From Streptomyces sp. CB02056 (GTDB lineage: Bacteria; Actinomycetota; Actinomycetes; Streptomycetales; Streptomycetaceae), in contig NZ_LIPD01000027.1 of NCBI RefSeq assembly GCF_001905545.1, forward strand, positions 1-64,000: DNA of 64,000 bases, read 5' to 3'. The notes beneath the pieces are model-generated. The model was not told the DNA's origin, searched no databases, and saw only the letters and a program-made list of their open reading frames with translations. Positions 9,752 to 17,604 of this stretch are shown here, piece by piece. Both the position numbers and the translations under genes were made by a program. Numbering within the stretch: the stretch's first letter is position 1; the number at the start of each line of letters is the position of its first letter.

Positions 9752-9784
9752 AGGGCCCGCCCCCGAGATGTGGGGGCGGGCCCT
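9752..9784. terminator. Bidirectional terminator between pstB and pit
   Basis: AGGGCCCGCCCCC (9752-9764) and GGGGGCGGGCCCT (9772-9784) form a perfect 13-base-pair stem with a 7-base loop, flanked by AA on the left. It lies between convergent genes and can serve both. Confidence 0.85.
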
Positions 9785-9838
9785 GTCCGTTCGTGCGTCC
9801 TGCTCCGCGCGTCCTGCTCCGTGCGTCCCGCGGGGCCG

Positions 9839-10834
9839 TCAGCCCCAGAACAGGTGGGCGAACCAGTACACCAGCGCCGCGACGAGCGCGGCCGCCGGCA
9901 TCGTGATGAACCAGCCGAGCACGATGTTCTTCGCGACGCCCCAGCGCACCGCGCGGATCCGCTTGGTGGCCCCCGCGCCCATGATCGCCGCGGTGATCAC
10001 GTGGGTGGTGGAGATCGGCGCCTTGAAGACGAACGAGGTGACGTACATGACCGTGGCGGCGGTGGCCTCGGCGGCGAAGCCCTGCGGCGGGTCCAGCTCG
10101 ATGATCTTGCGTCCGAGCGTCCGCATGATCCGCCAGCCGCCCGCGTAGGTGCCCAGCGAGAGCATGGTCGCGCAGGAGATCTTCACCCAGACCGGGATCC
10201 CGTTGCCGGACTGGTGGCCGGAGATGGTGAGCGCCATCACCACGATGCCCATGGTCTTCTGGGCGTCCTGGAGACCGTGCGCCAGCGCCATCGCGGCGGC
10301 CGAGGCGGTCTGGGCGACCCGGAAGTTGCGCTTGGCCTTGTGCGGGTTGGCCCGGCGGAAGATCCACAGGATCGCCAGCATCACCAGGAAGCCGCCGACC
10401 AGGCCGACCACCGGCGAGACGATCATCGGGATGACGATCTTGTCGAGGACCCCGCTCCAGATCACGTCGATGCCGCCGGCCATCGCCGCGCCCACCATGC
10501 CGCCGAACAGCGCGTGCGAGGAGGAGGACGGCAGGCCGAAGTACCAGGTGACCAGGTTCCAGGCGATCGCCCCGACCAGGGCGGCGAACAGGATCACCAT
10601 GCCCTTGTCGCCGGTGGGGGTCTCGATGATCCCCTTGGAGACGGTGTGCGCCACGCCGCTGCCGAGGAACGCGCCGGCCAGGTTCATCACCGCGGCCATC
10701 GCCAGCGCCGCCCGGGGGGTGAGCGCCCGGGTGGAGACCGAGGTGGCGATCGCGTTCGCCGAGTCGTGGAAGCCGTTGGTGTACGTGAAGAAGAACGCAA
10801 CGCCGACGACGGCGATGAGTGCTGCCATGTCCAC
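9839..10834 (-). CDS. pit: Low-affinity inorganic phosphate transporter (PiT family)
   Basis: A proton- or metal-phosphate symporter of the PiT family, 331 residues, with about ten membrane segments. The duplicated PiT signatures are visible near the N-terminus (TNGFHDSANAIATSVSTRAL, WNLVTWYFGLPSSSSHAL) and in the second half (MALAHGLQDAQKTMG, FKAPISTTHVI). It lies 5 bases downstream of the DUF47 gene and is presumably cotranscribed with it, the usual PiT arrangement. It is convergent with the high-affinity pst operon. Confidence 0.93.
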   Translation of the reverse strand: MDMAALIAVVGVAFFFTYTNGFHDSANAIATSVSTRALTPRAALAMAAVMNLAGAFLGSGVAHTVSKGIIETPTGDKGMVILFAALVGAIAWNLVTWYFGLPSSSSHALFGGMVGAAMAGGIDVIWSGVLDKIVIPMIVSPVVGLVGGFLVMLAILWIFRRANPHKAKRNFRVAQTASAAAMALAHGLQDAQKTMGIVVMALTISGHQSGNGIPVWVKISCATMLSLGTYAGGWRIMRTLGRKIIELDPPQGFAAEATAATVMYVTSFVFKAPISTTHVITAAIMGAGATKRIRAVRWGVAKNIVLGWFITMPAAALVAALVYWFAHLFWG

Positions 10835-10839
10835 GAGGG

Positions 10840-11460
10840 TCAGGACTCCTTGACGGCGATGGTCTCCACCGTGTTGGCGACGTGTTCGAACGCGTCCGCC
10901 GCCTCCTCAAGGACGTCCACGACCTGCTTGAGCTTGAGGACCTCGATGGCGTCGTACTGACCGGAGAACAGGTGGGCGAGCAGCTTGCGGTGGATCTGGT
11001 CGGCCTGGTTCTCCAGCCGGTTGACCTCGATCCAGTACTCGGTGAGGTTGGACATGCTGCGCAGGTTCGGCATCGCCTCGGCGGTGAGCTCCGCGGCGCG
11101 CGCCAGCACCTCGATCTGCTGCTCGATGCCCTTCGGCAGGGTCTGGATGTCGTAGAGGACGACCAGGTCGACGGCCTCCTCCATGAAGTCCATGATGTCG
11201 TCCAGCGACGAGGCGAGGCTGTAGATGTCCTCGCGGTCGAAGGGCGTGATGAAGGACGAGTTCAGCTGGTGGAAGACGGCGTGGGTGGTGTCGTCCCCGG
11301 CGTGCTCGGCGGCGCGCATGCGCTCGACGATCTCCGCACGGGCCGACACGTCTGATCCCAGCAGCTCCAAGAGGAGCTTCGATCCGACGACGAGGTTCTC
11401 CGCCGCGGCGGCGAACATGTCGTAGAAGCTCGTCTCCTTCGGGGTCAGGCTAAAACGCAC
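10840..11460 (-). CDS. DUF47 family PhoU-like accessory protein of the Pit transporter
   Basis: All-alpha PhoU-like protein that accompanies PiT transporters and is thought to modulate them. The 206-residue protein contains MRAAEHAGDDTTHAVFHQL, FITPFDREDIYSLASSLDDI and RLENQADQIHRKLLA, whose acidic/His motifs are the metal-cluster motifs of PhoU proteins. The GTG at 11460 has GGAG eight bases upstream and gives the family start VRFSLTPKETSFYDMF; the frame stays open further upstream without support. The pit gene follows after 5 bases. Confidence 0.9.
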   Translation of the reverse strand: MRFSLTPKETSFYDMFAAAAENLVVGSKLLLELLGSDVSARAEIVERMRAAEHAGDDTTHAVFHQLNSSFITPFDREDIYSLASSLDDIMDFMEEAVDLVVLYDIQTLPKGIEQQIEVLARAAELTAEAMPNLRSMSNLTEYWIEVNRLENQADQIHRKLLAHLFSGQYDAIEVLKLKQVVDVLEEAADAFEHVANTVETIAVKES

Positions 11461-11494
11461 GGAAATCTCCGATGTGCGGGGTAGGGACTGAACG

Positions 11495-11500
11495 ATGCTA
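11495..11500 (-). promoter_or_regulatory. Possible -10 element of the DUF47-pit operon
   Basis: On the minus strand the sequence reads TAGCAT, fitting the actinobacterial TANNNT pattern, about 35 bases before the GTG start. A poor -35-like TTGCGT lies 19 bases further up (11520-11525). No clear PHO box was found here. Confidence 0.35.
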
Positions 11501-11821
11501 GGTGCAACCAAGCGCAATCACGCAAACGGGGGGCCGGGGAAGGAGCCGGAAGCTCCCCTTCCGTTCGGCTGCCGCACCGGCTGATCCGGACCGCACCGCC
11601 ACGTGCGGACTGGAGCCCTCAGTCTGACGGAACCTCGCCCGGATTGTCCCCGTCGTGCGTACGGAAGACCGGGGCGCCGCTCAGACGGGTGAACCGCCGG
11701 CCACCCCCGCTCCCGGCCCGGCGGCACGTGCCGGGTCGGCCGTCGGAACACCACGGAGGGCCCTGGTGTTGGACACTGGTGGCCGACGCAGCCACCAGGC
11801 ACTGAGACGAAGGCGGGGCCG
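11501..11821. other. Intergenic region between DUF47 and csoR
   Basis: About 320 bases separate these divergent genes. The only clear structure is an 8-base-pair hairpin, CTGGTGGC (11776-11783) with GCCACCAG (11791-11798), 24 bases before csoR. I did not find a CsoR-type GTACCC/GGGTAC pseudo-palindrome here with confidence. Confidence 0.4.
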
Positions 11822-12190
11822 ATGACCACCACGCAAGCGCGCACCGAGCCGGAGCACGCGCAGGGGACCGACCCGCACGCCGGCCACGCCCCGGCCGGGC
11901 ACCACGGCCCGCACGGCTACAGCGCGCAGAAGGACGCCCACCTCAAGCGGCTGCGCCGGATCGAGGGCCAGATCCGCGGCCTCCAGCGCATGGTGGACGA
12001 GGACGTCTACTGCATCGACGTGCTCACCCAGGTCTCGGCCGGCACCAAGGCGCTGCAGTCCTTCGCGCTCTCCCTGCTGGAGGAGCACCTGCGGCACTGC
12101 GTCGCCGCGGCCGCCGAGGAGGGCGGCGCCGAACTGGACGCCAAGGTGGCCGAGGCCACCGCCGCGATCAGCCGCCTGCTGCGCAGCTGA
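11822..12190 (+). CDS. csoR: Copper-sensing transcriptional repressor CsoR
   Basis: Cu(I)-responsive repressor of copper-efflux genes; binding of copper releases DNA. The 122-residue protein has the three-helix CsoR core (HLKRLRRIEGQIRGLQRMVDEDVYCIDVL) and the complete Cu(I) ligand set Cys64, His89 and Cys93. Its 25- and 4-residue spacing matches Cys75/His100/Cys104 of the S. lividans protein. The N-terminus (residues 19-31) is unusually rich in histidine. The gene keeps the S. coelicolor position next to the pit genes. No efflux ATPase lies beside it, so targets must be elsewhere. Confidence 0.93.
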   Translation: MTTTQARTEPEHAQGTDPHAGHAPAGHHGPHGYSAQKDAHLKRLRRIEGQIRGLQRMVDEDVYCIDVLTQVSAGTKALQSFALSLLEEHLRHCVAAAAEEGGAELDAKVAEATAAISRLLRS

Positions 12191-12211
12191 GCCGCCGGCC
12201 GTCCGCCGCTC

Positions 12212-12234
12212 CGGGGCCCGCCGCGCGGGCCCCG
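12212..12234. terminator. Bidirectional hairpin between csoR and a convergent small gene
   Basis: CGGGGCCCGC (12212-12221) and GCGGGCCCCG (12225-12234) pair perfectly across a CGC loop. It ends directly at the stop codon of the convergent gene at 12235. Confidence 0.7.
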
Positions 12235-12423
12235 CTAGCCGTCGGCCTCCCGGTCGGCCTGCCCGGGTTCGCTCCGGTCCAGCAGCACCTCGTCGATCCG
12301 CTCGGTCGGCAGCCGGTCGCCGGAGCTGGCCGTCGCGGCGATCATCAGCTCCCCGGCCAGATCGATCTCGTCGAGGGCCGCGTCGTCGTGGCCGCCGCTG
12401 CGGCCGCCCGTGGACGACACCAC
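12235..12423 (-). CDS. Small conserved protein of unknown function
   Basis: A 62-residue acidic protein whose central segment ALDEIDLAGELMIAATAS and following ERIDEVL I recall as conserved in a small streptomycete protein beside csoR. It has no signal peptide or membrane segment. The GTG at 12423 is preferred because GGGG lies at suitable spacing upstream; adjacent GTG codons would add three residues. It is convergent with csoR. Function is unknown; codon-position GC bias and family memory support it being real. Confidence 0.6.
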   Translation of the reverse strand: MVSSTGGRSGGHDDAALDEIDLAGELMIAATASSGDRLPTERIDEVLLDRSEPGQADREADG

Positions 12424-12620
12424 CTGCACCACCCCTTCAGTGCCTCGCCAGCCCGGGCGGCAGCCACCCGGAGCCCAGCCTAGGCACTCCGGGGCCCGTC
12501 CACATGGCACGGACGGGCCATCTCGGCACCGCCGAAACGGGTGGCCGTCGCTCCCCGGACGGCCACCCGCCCCGGCCGCACCCCGTCTCGCCCCGGCCGC
12601 CCGGGAGCATCGGACCCGCC

Positions 12621-13520
12621 CTACTTCGGGCTCTCCGTGGGCTTCATCTGGTAGATGTCCGAGGCCGCGGGCTCGGCCGCCTCCACCGGCTTGCCGAAGT
12701 CCGCCAACGAGGTCGTCGACGTCACCTTCACCTGGTCCTTGGGCTCCTTCGACCCGGCCACCCCGGCGAAGGTGAACACCTCGACCACCTTGCGCAGCCG
12801 GCCCTGGTCGTCCAGCCAGGCGTCGTACGGGACCTCCTTGACGGTGAAGGTCTGCGCGCCCGTCCGCAGGCCGTCCCCGCCCCGCCCGCCGGTCGCGTCG
12901 GCGGCCTTCGCCAGGTCCAGGGTGCCCCGGTAGTGGTGCAGCGCGACGCCGTCGACGGTCTCGGTGCCCACCGCCTCCGCCTTCTGCGCCCCGCGCAGCG
13001 CCCCCGCCGCCGAGGCCGGGTCGGTGGCGCCGCTGCTGACCAGGTTGCCGTCCGGCAGCTGACGCACGTCCAGCTTGACCCACTTGCCCTCGGGGACCTT
13101 GGCGCCGCTGTTCTGGAGGTAGACGGTGCCCGGCAGGACCACCTCGACGATCTTCCCGGTGGTCGCCGCGCCCGGCGGCACCTGGACCTCCAGCCGGCCG
13201 ATCCGCTTGACGTAGTCGTAGCCGCCCGTGCCGCTGAACGAGGCCTTCTTCTCGGCGGACTCGGTGACCAGCTCCGTCGCGGTGTGCGCGGAGCCGGTGC
13301 GGCCGGTGATGTCGGCGGCGTTGCGCACCGCCGTCAGCGGGTCCGCGGCGAGCTGGTCGGGCGCGGCCGACTGCTGGTCGGAGGAGCCGTCGGCGGATCC
13401 TCCGGAGCAGCCGGCGGCCCCCGCGGCCAGGGCGGCGGCGAGCAGGGCGGCCCCGGCCGCCGAGCGCAGGTGCGGACCCGGCCGGCGTGCCGGCCGTCCG
13501 GTGCGCTGCTGGTCGGTCAT
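12621..13520 (-). CDS. Secreted lipoprotein, LppX/LprG-like
   Basis: A 299-residue exported lipoprotein. The N-terminus has Arg residues, a hydrophobic stretch (GAALLAAALAAGAAGC) and a lipobox Cys, followed by a Ser/Gly/Asp linker. The mature domain has beta-rich segments typical of actinobacterial LppX/LprG-like lipoproteins, with VKRIGRLEVQVP, TVYLQNSG and DAWLDDQGRLRKVV. I chose the second ATG (13520): GAGG lies six bases before it, whereas it abuts the first ATG at 13526. A lipid- or glycolipid-binding role is inferred from the family only. Confidence 0.75.
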   Translation of the reverse strand: MTDQQRTGRPARRPGPHLRSAAGAALLAAALAAGAAGCSGGSADGSSDQQSAAPDQLAADPLTAVRNAADITGRTGSAHTATELVTESAEKKASFSGTGGYDYVKRIGRLEVQVPPGAATTGKIVEVVLPGTVYLQNSGAKVPEGKWVKLDVRQLPDGNLVSSGATDPASAAGALRGAQKAEAVGTETVDGVALHHYRGTLDLAKAADATGGRGGDGLRTGAQTFTVKEVPYDAWLDDQGRLRKVVEVFTFAGVAGSKEPKDQVKVTSTTSLADFGKPVEAAEPAASDIYQMKPTESPK

Positions 13521-13679
13521 CTTCATCCTCGCGACAACCCCCTCGGGCCCGACTGCCCCGCCGGACACCACCGGTGGGCAGAGCTCTTTCCGGGCAAACG
13601 AGTTGGGGCGCGAAGGGTTACGGGGCCGGTACCGCCGGAGCGTCGCGCGGGGGGCGTCCGGCGCGTTACGGTGAACCAC

Positions 13680-13871
13680 GTGCACAGTGAGCTGCCGGTC
13701 GCACCCGGCACCACCAGGATGCCCGAACACCGCCTCGTGATCAGCGAGCGCGGCTCCTTCGCCTTCGCGACCTGCAGCTGCGGCTGGTACTCCCCGGCCC
13801 GCCGCTCGCGCGACCTGGCCCGCCGTGAGGGGGCCGACCACCTCGCCGGGAACGGCGCCGAGCCGGACTGA
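13680..13871 (+). CDS. Small CxC-containing protein of unknown function
   Basis: A 63-residue basic protein with MPEHRLVISERGSFAFATCSCGW in two parts: a beta-like segment followed by a CSCGW motif that may bind metal, then an Arg-rich helix (ARRSRDLARREGADHLAG). The start is uncertain: GTG at 13671 or 13680, with no clear Shine-Dalgarno. A TACGGT -10-like hexamer at 13666-13671 would allow leaderless initiation at 13680. It is divergent from the lipoprotein gene. No function can be assigned. Confidence 0.6.
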   Translation: MHSELPVAPGTTRMPEHRLVISERGSFAFATCSCGWYSPARRSRDLARREGADHLAGNGAEPD

Positions 13872-13906
13872 CCGCCTGGACCGCCTGGCCGCGTCCGCCC
13901 GCGGGC

Positions 13907-14629
13907 TCAGGCCGCGAGGTCGGACTCCGGCGGCTGCTCCCCGGCCCGCACCGCCCCGCGCCCGCGCCGACGGCCGCGCGGACCGGCCCCGCCGCGGGCC
14001 GCGCCGCCGCGCTCGGGCGCCCGGATCAGCGGGGCGACCGCCGTCCGGCTCAGCGCGTGGCAGAACGGCACCAGCACCGCCATCGCGATCGGCGCCAGCA
14101 GCAGCACCACGGCGACGGCCAGCGCGAAGCCGCCGATCACGTCGGTCGGGTAGTGGACGCCCATGAACATCCGGCAGAAGCCCTGGAGCAGCGCCAGCCC
14201 GCCGGCGATCCAGCCCAGCCTGCGGTTCACCAGGAACAGCGCCACCGCGACGCCCATCGTCATGGTCGAGTGGTCGCTGACGAAGGAGTGGGTGCCGGCC
14301 TTGCCGTCCACCAGCACCAGCAGCCCCGGATGGTCGACGAAGGGGCGTGGGCGGTTCACGATCGCGGCGATCGGCAGGTTCGCCAGCTCGGCGACCGCCA
14401 CCGAGAGCGGCACCCAGAGCAGCCCGGCCATCGCCACCGGCGCGTCCGGACGGCGCCTGGCCTGGAGCCAGGCCACCAGGCCCAGCATCGCCAGGCCGAT
14501 CAGGATGCCGTACTCGCCGATCCACGAGACCAGGTGGTCAAGCCACTGCGGGGAGCGCTTGGCCAGGCCGTTGACGGCGTAGAGCAGGTCGAGGTCGGGG
14601 TTGGTCGTGTCGGCAAGCGGCGTCGACAC
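13907..14629 (-). CDS. PAP2 superfamily membrane phosphatase
   Basis: Integral-membrane phosphatase acting on a lipid phosphate or diphosphate; the substrate is unknown. The 240-residue protein has about six membrane segments. The second acid-phosphatase motif is SFVSDHS with His120, and the third is CRMFMGVHYPTD with Arg153, His159 and Asp163. The first motif is reduced to NRPRP without an obvious upstream lysine. A charged, Arg/Gly-rich tail follows the last segment. The GTG at 14629 has an AAGGAGG Shine-Dalgarno six bases upstream; an upstream in-frame start adds nine residues without support. Confidence 0.82.
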   Translation of the reverse strand: MSTPLADTTNPDLDLLYAVNGLAKRSPQWLDHLVSWIGEYGILIGLAMLGLVAWLQARRRPDAPVAMAGLLWVPLSVAVAELANLPIAAIVNRPRPFVDHPGLLVLVDGKAGTHSFVSDHSTMTMGVAVALFLVNRRLGWIAGGLALLQGFCRMFMGVHYPTDVIGGFALAVAVVLLLAPIAMAVLVPFCHALSRTAVAPLIRAPERGGAARGGAGPRGRRRGRGAVRAGEQPPESDLAA

Positions 14630-14822
14630 GCCGCACCTCCTTCTGGTCCACTGCACCTGTACGTTCCCGCCGGGGCTGGCCCGGCGCCGAAAGCTGACGG
14701 GGGGCCACCGGACCCAACGTCATCGCCGGGACACAGCGTTCCATGGAAACACGCGGTTATGTAAACGTGACTCAGCGTCCACGGCGCGCACACAGGTCCC
14801 GGCCGTCCCGGCCTCCTCGGGC

Positions 14823-16022
14823 CTACCCTCCCGTCCCGGTGGGACTCGGCCCGGCCTGCGCGGGCGGGGCGGCGGCCGCGGGCCGGCCGGAGGCTGCCGG
14901 AGCACCGCTCGGAGCACTGCCCGGCGCGCTGCCCTGGGTGCCGCCCTGGCCTCCCGCCGGGGCGGTGGGCTCCGTCCCGCCCGGCCGGCTCGGGGCGTTC
15001 ACCACGCCGTCGTTGTTGCGGGTCGGCAGCGCCTGGGCGCCGTCCGAGGTGACCCGGGTCGCGCCGATGTACTCCCGGGTGTCGATCTTGTCGTAGCGGA
15101 TCACCGCGCCGGTGTGCGGCGCGTTGATCATGTACCCGCCGCCGACGTAGATCCCGACGTGGTGGATGCTCCGCGGATCGCTCAGGTCCGTCGCCCAGAA
15201 CACCAGGTCGCCCGGCCGCAGCTGGTCCCGCGACGGGTGCGGCCCGGCGTACCACTGGTCGTTGGCCACCCGGGGCAGGGTGATGCCCACACTGGCGAAC
15301 GCGGCCTGGGTCAGGCCCGAGCAGTCGAACCGCCCGTTCTGCGAGGGCAGGCCCTCGCCACCCCACAGGTACGGGGTGCCGAGCTTGGTCTGCGCGAAGT
15401 AGATCGCGGCCGACGACTGCGCGGACACCTCCAGCGGCGCGGTCGGCGAGACCGGCGCGGTGAAGCTGCGGGCCATCGCCTGGATGTTCCGCACGTAGCC
15501 CTGGGTCTCCCGGTACGGCGGGATCCCGTTGTACTTGAGCACCGCGCCCTCGCCGGCGTTGTAGGCGGCCAGCAGGTTGGCCTGCGGGTCGCCCGGGACC
15601 TTCGCGACCTGCTTGGCGATCGCGCAGTCGTAGGTCGCGGCCGAGGCGATCGCGTCCAGCGGGTCCCAGACGTCCGCCCTGCCGTCCCCGTTGCCGTCGG
15701 TGGCGTACGAGCTCCAGGTGCCCGGCATGAACTGCGCCATGCCCTGCGCCCCGACCCCGGAGCGCGCCTTGGGGTCGAAACCGCTCTCCTGGTACAGCTG
15801 CGCCGCGAGCATCGGCGGGGAGATCTCCGCGCAGAGCGCACCCCACCGCTGGATCGGTTCCTGGTAGGCCGCGGGGACCGTTCCGGGGGACAGGGCGGAA
15901 CGATTCGCCGCCTGCTGCGGCGTCCCACTCGCCGCATAAGTCCCTATCGTCACCAGCCCGATGAACCCGAAACCAACAACTCCCGCAGCGACGGCGGCCG
16001 TACCGGCCTTCCGGAGTACCAT
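14823..16022 (-). CDS. Lytic transglycosylase with NlpC/P60 endopeptidase domain
   Basis: A 399-residue bifunctional cell-wall hydrolase. A membrane/signal segment at about residues 11-30 is followed by a soluble lytic transglycosylase domain with catalytic Glu79 (YQESGFDP, GMAQFMPGTW, NLLAAYNAGEGAV). An NlpC/P60 domain follows, with Cys234 in RFDCSGL and His288 in HHVGIYVG. The C-terminus is a Pro/Ala/Gly-rich tail. The ATG at 16022 is chosen since GGGA lies eight bases upstream; an ATG nine bases earlier lacks spacing. It is divergent from a type IV secretion-like operon. Such double hydrolases (VirB1/TcpG-like) open peptidoglycan for conjugation channels, so a functional link is plausible. 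Confidence 0.88.
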   Translation of the reverse strand: MVLRKAGTAAVAAGVVGFGFIGLVTIGTYAASGTPQQAANRSALSPGTVPAAYQEPIQRWGALCAEISPPMLAAQLYQESGFDPKARSGVGAQGMAQFMPGTWSSYATDGNGDGRADVWDPLDAIASAATYDCAIAKQVAKVPGDPQANLLAAYNAGEGAVLKYNGIPPYRETQGYVRNIQAMARSFTAPVSPTAPLEVSAQSSAAIYFAQTKLGTPYLWGGEGLPSQNGRFDCSGLTQAAFASVGITLPRVANDQWYAGPHPSRDQLRPGDLVFWATDLSDPRSIHHVGIYVGGGYMINAPHTGAVIRYDKIDTREYIGATRVTSDGAQALPTRNNDGVVNAPSRPGGTEPTAPAGGQGGTQGSAPGSAPSGAPAASGRPAAAAPPAQAGPSPTGTGG

Positions 16023-16270
16023 CAGCACCATCCCGACGAGTCGTCAGTCGAAGTGTCCCGGAAGGCGTTGCTCACCGCAATCATCAGAGATACGAACAGT
16101 GAGCGCTATCCTTCGTACGGTGTACATCCTCGCGTACGTGTCCGATGCCTCACGACCAATCCGCGAGAAGTAGCCAAGTCGACATCAGATCTGGCCAAGA
16201 ATAGGTACCGACCCTTCGCGCGGGCCGGGTCCGGGCCCTTGAATTTGCCTGATCGGGCGGTGAGATGGAA

Positions 16271-16621
16271 ATGAACCTGAGCAGCGTGCACACCAATGCG
16301 GTCAGCCACCTGGCCGAGGACCCCCCCAAGAAGCCGAACATCGACACCATCATCGGCGGAATCGCCCCGGACTGGGGGCCGTTCGCGACCCTCGGGTCGG
16401 AGGCGCGGGTGATGGTCGAGGTCATCATGGCCGTCGCCATCCTCCTCTGCCTCGGCATCGCGGTCTGGGGCGCGGCCAAGCAGCGGATCGGGGCGACCGC
16501 GATGCGCGACAGCTTCGGCGCCGAACAGGGCAAGGGGCTGATCGTCGCCGGACTGACCGGCGTGTTCATCATCGGATCACTCGGCACTCTGTTCACCATT
16601 GTCTACGGCATGGCGATCTGA
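16271..16621 (+). CDS. Small two-helix membrane protein of a T4SS-like operon
   Basis: A 116-residue protein with two predicted membrane helices, about residues 47-68 and 89-113, joined by a short basic loop. This is the shape of VirB2/TrbC-type pilins or small channel subunits, but no sequence signature confirms it. The ATG at 16271 is chosen because GGTGAG lies six bases upstream; an ATG six bases earlier sits on the Shine-Dalgarno. It is the first gene of the operon corresponding, as I recall, to cmd (SCO4126-4131) of S. coelicolor, linked there to differentiation and antibiotic production. Confidence 0.75.
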   Translation: MNLSSVHTNAVSHLAEDPPKKPNIDTIIGGIAPDWGPFATLGSEARVMVEVIMAVAILLCLGIAVWGAAKQRIGATAMRDSFGAEQGKGLIVAGLTGVFIIGSLGTLFTIVYGMAI

Positions 16622-16788
16622 CGATCGGACAGCAGTAGTCCGACCTGCCTGAGACCGGGTCCCCGTCCGGACCCCCTCCGACGGCCGGCCCGCCAGGACC
16701 CCACCCCCGTTCCCACCCTCCGCTCGCGCCCGCCCCCGGGCGGAGGGCCCCCGGAGCCGCCCCGGCTCCCCGCACCAGGAGGGCCGCC

Positions 16789-17604
16789 GTGCCGTTGTCC
16801 GACGACCAGCCGCGCACCCGTACGCGCCTGCCGGTCGGCGAACAGTCCTCCCCCCAGCAGAACCACCGTCAGTCCCGCCCGCTGCGCGCTCTGCTGGCCG
16901 TCCTCGTGGTCGTCACCCTGCTCGTCGTGGCCATCGCCATCGCCAACCGGGTCACACCCGGCAGCGGAAGCGGCACCGGAGGCGGCGGCGCCTCCGCCGA
17001 CCGCGCCGGCTCCGGCGCCGGCCCCGCCCCCAGCGGCGACCAGCCCGTCGGCACCACCGTCAACGGCATCCCCACCGGCTACCCGCACACCGAACCCGGT
17101 GCCCAGTCGGCCGCCACCAACTACGCGGTGGCGATCGGCTCCGCGGACATGTTCCGCACCGACAGCCGGCACGGCATCATCACCACCATCGCCGACCCGG
17201 ACGCCCTGGCAGGGCTCCAGGGCCGGCTGGACCAGGGCTTCGGCGGCGACACCGCCACCCGCTACGGCCTCGACGCCCAGGGCCACGCGCCCAAGGGCCT
17301 CACCTTCGTCAGCCGCACGGTACCGGTCGGCACCAAGTCGACGGGCTACAGCGACGGCGACGCCAAGGTCGAGGTGTGGTGCACCGGCCTCACCGGCCTC
17401 GCCGGCGAGCACTCCGTCCAGCCGGTGACCACCAACTGGTTCACCCTCACGCTCTCGCTGCACTGGACGGGCAGCGACTGGAAGCTCACCGACTACACCA
17501 GCAGGCAGGGCCCCGCGCCGCTGCCCGCAGACCAGCAGGCCGCCACCGCCGATGAGATCACCGGCGCCGTCCAGCAGTTCGGGGGGTTCCGCTTTGCGCG
17601 TTGA
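16789..17604 (+). CDS. Single-pass membrane protein, VirB8/TcpC-like
   Basis: A 271-residue protein with a basic cytoplasmic N-terminus, one membrane helix (about 33-53, LLAVLVVVTLLVVAIAI), a Gly/Ser-rich linker and an extracellular domain of about 180 residues with NYAVAIGSADMFR and a WFTLTLSLHWTGSDWKLTDY segment. The topology and NTF2-like end resemble VirB8/TcpC scaffold proteins of conjugation channels. The GTG start has AGGAGGG upstream. The next gene overlaps its end. Assignment to VirB8 is by topology and context. Confidence 0.7.
   Translation: MPLSDDQPRTRTRLPVGEQSSPQQNHRQSRPLRALLAVLVVVTLLVVAIAIANRVTPGSGSGTGGGGASADRAGSGAGPAPSGDQPVGTTVNGIPTGYPHTEPGAQSAATNYAVAIGSADMFRTDSRHGIITTIADPDALAGLQGRLDQGFGGDTATRYGLDAQGHAPKGLTFVSRTVPVGTKSTGYSDGDAKVEVWCTGLTGLAGEHSVQPVTTNWFTLTLSLHWTGSDWKLTDYTSRQGPAPLPADQQAATADEITGAVQQFGGFRFAR

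Noticed and set aside
13907-14629. Treating the PAP2 protein as inactive because the first motif lacks its Lys
   Set aside because: The other catalytic residues (His120, Arg153, His159, Asp163) are intact, and motif one is variable in this superfamily.
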